Virus record (IMG/VR): IMGVR_UViG_3300010430_000366
Coordinates: 1 to 28,760 of that record
From: a virus
Direction: 5' to 3' (one strand)
DNA length: 28,760 bases
Within the stretch, counting starts at the first letter, position 1; the number at the start of each line of letters is the position of its first letter. Both the position numbers and the translations under genes were made by a program. Shown here piece after piece: positions 27,565 through 28,760 of the stretch. The notes beneath the pieces were generated by a model. It was not told where the DNA came from. It made no database searches and saw only the letters and a program-made list of their open reading frames with translations.

Positions 27565-28262
27565 TTCACCTCCGCGAACTCAGCGTCAAGGATCACGTCT
27601 TTCCAGCCGTCCAGATCCTTGGTCTCCCTGATCCGGTTGATGCCACGCTCAAGCAGGTCGCCAATGCGCTCCACATCGTCGGCGTCCAGTTTGTCGACCA
27701 GCAGGCCCAGATGCTTACCGATCGTGTCTACGGCCTTTTGCTGGTCCACCACCTTGACCTGCACGTTCTGGTTGATGTACTCGCCATCGGCGCTCTTGGT
27801 GGTGGTCAGTTTGATCTCTCTGAGGTTGGTGCGCTGCGCCGGCGTCAGGTCATCGGTTGGCCGCAGGATCATGTAGCCGTCTTCGTCCACCCTGAAGTAA
27901 TCCAGTGGCGTGGCCTGTGCAAACTCTACCCAGCGTCGGAACACGTATTCAGTCTCGATGCCGGCCTTGATGAACAGGCGCTCAAGCATCGGCGTCAGGA
28001 TCTCGATGGTCTCAGTCGTTCTCAGCAGCTTGTGACCGTTAGCGGCTGCCGTCTTGTCCGTCACGTTAGGCTTGATCTCTTTGTACGCAGCAGTCGCATT
28101 CAGCTCGTTACGGATCAGTGCCTCAGCGAATAGACGATGTATTGCTTCAGGCTTACTGATGACCTTAGAGACAGCCTTCTTGGCTGGTGTTCTCTTCTTG
28201 GGTGCAGGCTTTGCTTTAGGCTTGTCTGCCTGTACTGCAGCGATGTCATCCTTCAGGCTCAC
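27561..28262 (-). CDS. Terminase small subunit (Terminase_2-like)
   Basis: A 233-residue DNA-recognition subunit of the packaging motor. A Lys/Pro/Ala-rich N-terminal tail (about 13-35) leads to a helix-turn-helix-type part (KPEAIHRLFAEALIRNELNA then TAAYKEIKPNVTDKTAAANG, about 37-76). A beta-region (DYFRVDEDGYMILRP, LREIKLTTTKSADGE) and helices (AVDTIGKHLGLLVDKL) follow, as in Terminase_2 proteins. I chose GTG at 28262: GGAG lies seven bases upstream and it forms a GTGA overlap with the previous stop. The longer frame (ATG at 28322) would overlap the previous gene by 64 bases. It is unusually far from the large subunit (about 4.8 kb). Confidence 0.82.
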   Translation of the reverse strand: MSLKDDIAAVQADKPKAKPAPKKRTPAKKAVSKVISKPEAIHRLFAEALIRNELNATAAYKEIKPNVTDKTAAANGHKLLRTTETIEILTPMLERLFIKAGIETEYVFRRWVEFAQATPLDYFRVDEDGYMILRPTDDLTPAQRTNLREIKLTTTKSADGEYINQNVQVKVVDQQKAVDTIGKHLGLLVDKLDADDVERIGDLLERGINRIRETKDLDGWKDVILDAEFAEVK

Positions 28263-28525
28263 TGGGTCTCCACTGTGACCAGCACCTTGACTGGGTAATT
28301 TGCTTTCCATTCGTGCGGCCATGAGCGCAGGTCTTTCCGCTCTCGTATCATCTTGTTATGTTTACGCATACGCACATCACAGCGAGCCTCGGCCCGCGTC
28401 TTGTAGAGCGTCGTCATGCCGGCCTCGATGTTTCCCATCAGGTAGTCAGGCGTCAATCTACTGCCCGGACTCAGGATTGCCCATCGCTTGTATTGTTTCC
28501 TCACTGGCCCCTCGATTGCGCTCAA
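28259..28525 (-). CDS. Conserved small phage protein of unknown function
   Basis: An 88-residue basic protein. The C-terminal part (TRAEARCDVRMRKHNKMIRE, RKDLRSWPHEWKANYPVKV, then TVETQ) shows a pattern I recall in phage genomes near terminase genes: a charged helix followed by 'R-x-DLR-x-x-P-x-x-W' and a 'V-(K/R)-V-x-V-x-V' strand. ATG at 28525 overlaps the previous stop (ATGA) and its stop overlaps the small terminase GTG. It may bind DNA, given the basic helix, but no role has been established for the pattern. Confidence 0.68.
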   Translation of the reverse strand: MSAIEGPVRKQYKRWAILSPGSRLTPDYLMGNIEAGMTTLYKTRAEARCDVRMRKHNKMIRERKDLRSWPHEWKANYPVKVLVTVETQ

Positions 28526-28734
28526 GTCTCACCATGCTCCACGTCTATCAGAGACATGCCAACACTGTTGTAAATAAGCACACGGTCGCCCTTGCTCTGA
28601 ATGTATTTGCCGTGGCCCAGTGGCTTCATCATTTTTCTTGCCGTGCCTCGGGCTAGTCTGGCCGCGTGTTCCATCTTCTTGGCACAGTAAACCAGTGCCA
28701 GCGCTGTATCGATAGTTAATTGCTTCTCGTTCAT
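28522..28734 (-). CDS. Small protein of unknown function
   Basis: A 70-residue protein with an N-terminal helix (TIDTALALVYCAKKMEHAAR), a basic middle (LARGTARKMMKPLGHGKYIQ) and a C-terminal beta pair (DRVLIYNSVGMSLIDVEHG). ATG at 28734 has AGAGGAAA upstream and forms an ATGA overlap with the stop of a gene that begins beyond the window. It is coupled to the next gene as well. No known motif was found; the mix of helix and beta pair is compatible with a small regulator or DNA-binding protein. Confidence 0.62.
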   Translation of the reverse strand: MNEKQLTIDTALALVYCAKKMEHAARLARGTARKMMKPLGHGKYIQSKGDRVLIYNSVGMSLIDVEHGET

Positions 28735-28760
28735 GCTGCTAGTTTCCTCTTCAGGTTCCA
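28731..28760 (-). CDS. C-terminal end of an upstream gene, cut by the window edge
   Basis: The last nine codons of a probable gene (WNLKRKLAA then TGA) reach the window edge. The stop shares bases with the next ATG (ATGA), the same coupling seen between most genes in this operon, which is the only support. The residues are basic. The rest of the gene lies outside, so its product is unknown. Confidence 0.4.
   Translation of the reverse strand, partial: WNLKRKLAA

Noticed and set aside
1-28760. CRISPR array, insertion sequence or integrase/attachment site
   Set aside because: No regularly spaced direct repeats, transposase, recombinase or terminal inverted repeats were seen in any part of the window.

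Overview
The window looks like the late (packaging, virion and lysis) half of a tailed double-stranded DNA phage with a podovirus-type short tail, either a free phage contig or an integrated copy. Nearly all genes lie on the minus strand, are packed with 1-26 base overlaps (many ATGA or GTGA), and use clear Shine-Dalgarno sites. There is no tRNA, rRNA, integrase, CRISPR array or replication gene that I can see. A lipobox protein and a T7-lysozyme-like amidase suggest a Gram-negative host; the host cannot be named from sequence alone.

Reading in the direction of transcription (high to low coordinates): 28760-22831 starts with two small unknown genes and the small terminase subunit, then a run of small accessory genes: a possible ABA-sandwich protein, a coiled-coil protein, a PD-(D/E)XK-like nuclease between two mini zinc ribbons, a membrane-anchored LamG-Fn3 protein, a nested lipoprotein, a secreted coiled-coil protein and several membrane peptides. 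The large terminase follows at 22737-21268.

Between the large terminase and the tail genes lies a self-contained control cassette (20040-21270). A minus-strand Cro-like HTH protein diverges from a plus-strand two-gene operon (a basic protein and a C39/papain-like cysteine-peptidase candidate). The two starts are separated by a region with two conserved elements repeated in inverted orientation, and the operon ends in a strong intrinsic terminator. This is the only plus-strand transcription unit in the window and the best candidate for an undescribed system.

20007-12864 encodes beta-rich, tail or adhesin-like proteins: an 884-residue fibre-like protein, a sulfotransferase-family enzyme translationally coupled to it, a protein with three copies of one domain, and a short-repeat protein. 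12867-6701 is the head module: conserved pre-portal protein, P22-type portal, a small unknown, scaffold, N4-gp56-like major capsid protein, a decoration-like protein and a small basic protein. A GC-rich hairpin (6654-6677) closes it. 6638-1788 holds connector genes: two small proteins, a tail-tubular-A-like adaptor and an unusually long nozzle protein with inserted sugar-binding-like modules. The left end has two paralogous decoration-like proteins, a membrane/coiled-coil lysis candidate and the truncated amidase. Start sites were re-chosen where overlaps and ribosome-binding sites pointed to a different start, and three genes shorter than 60 codons were added.
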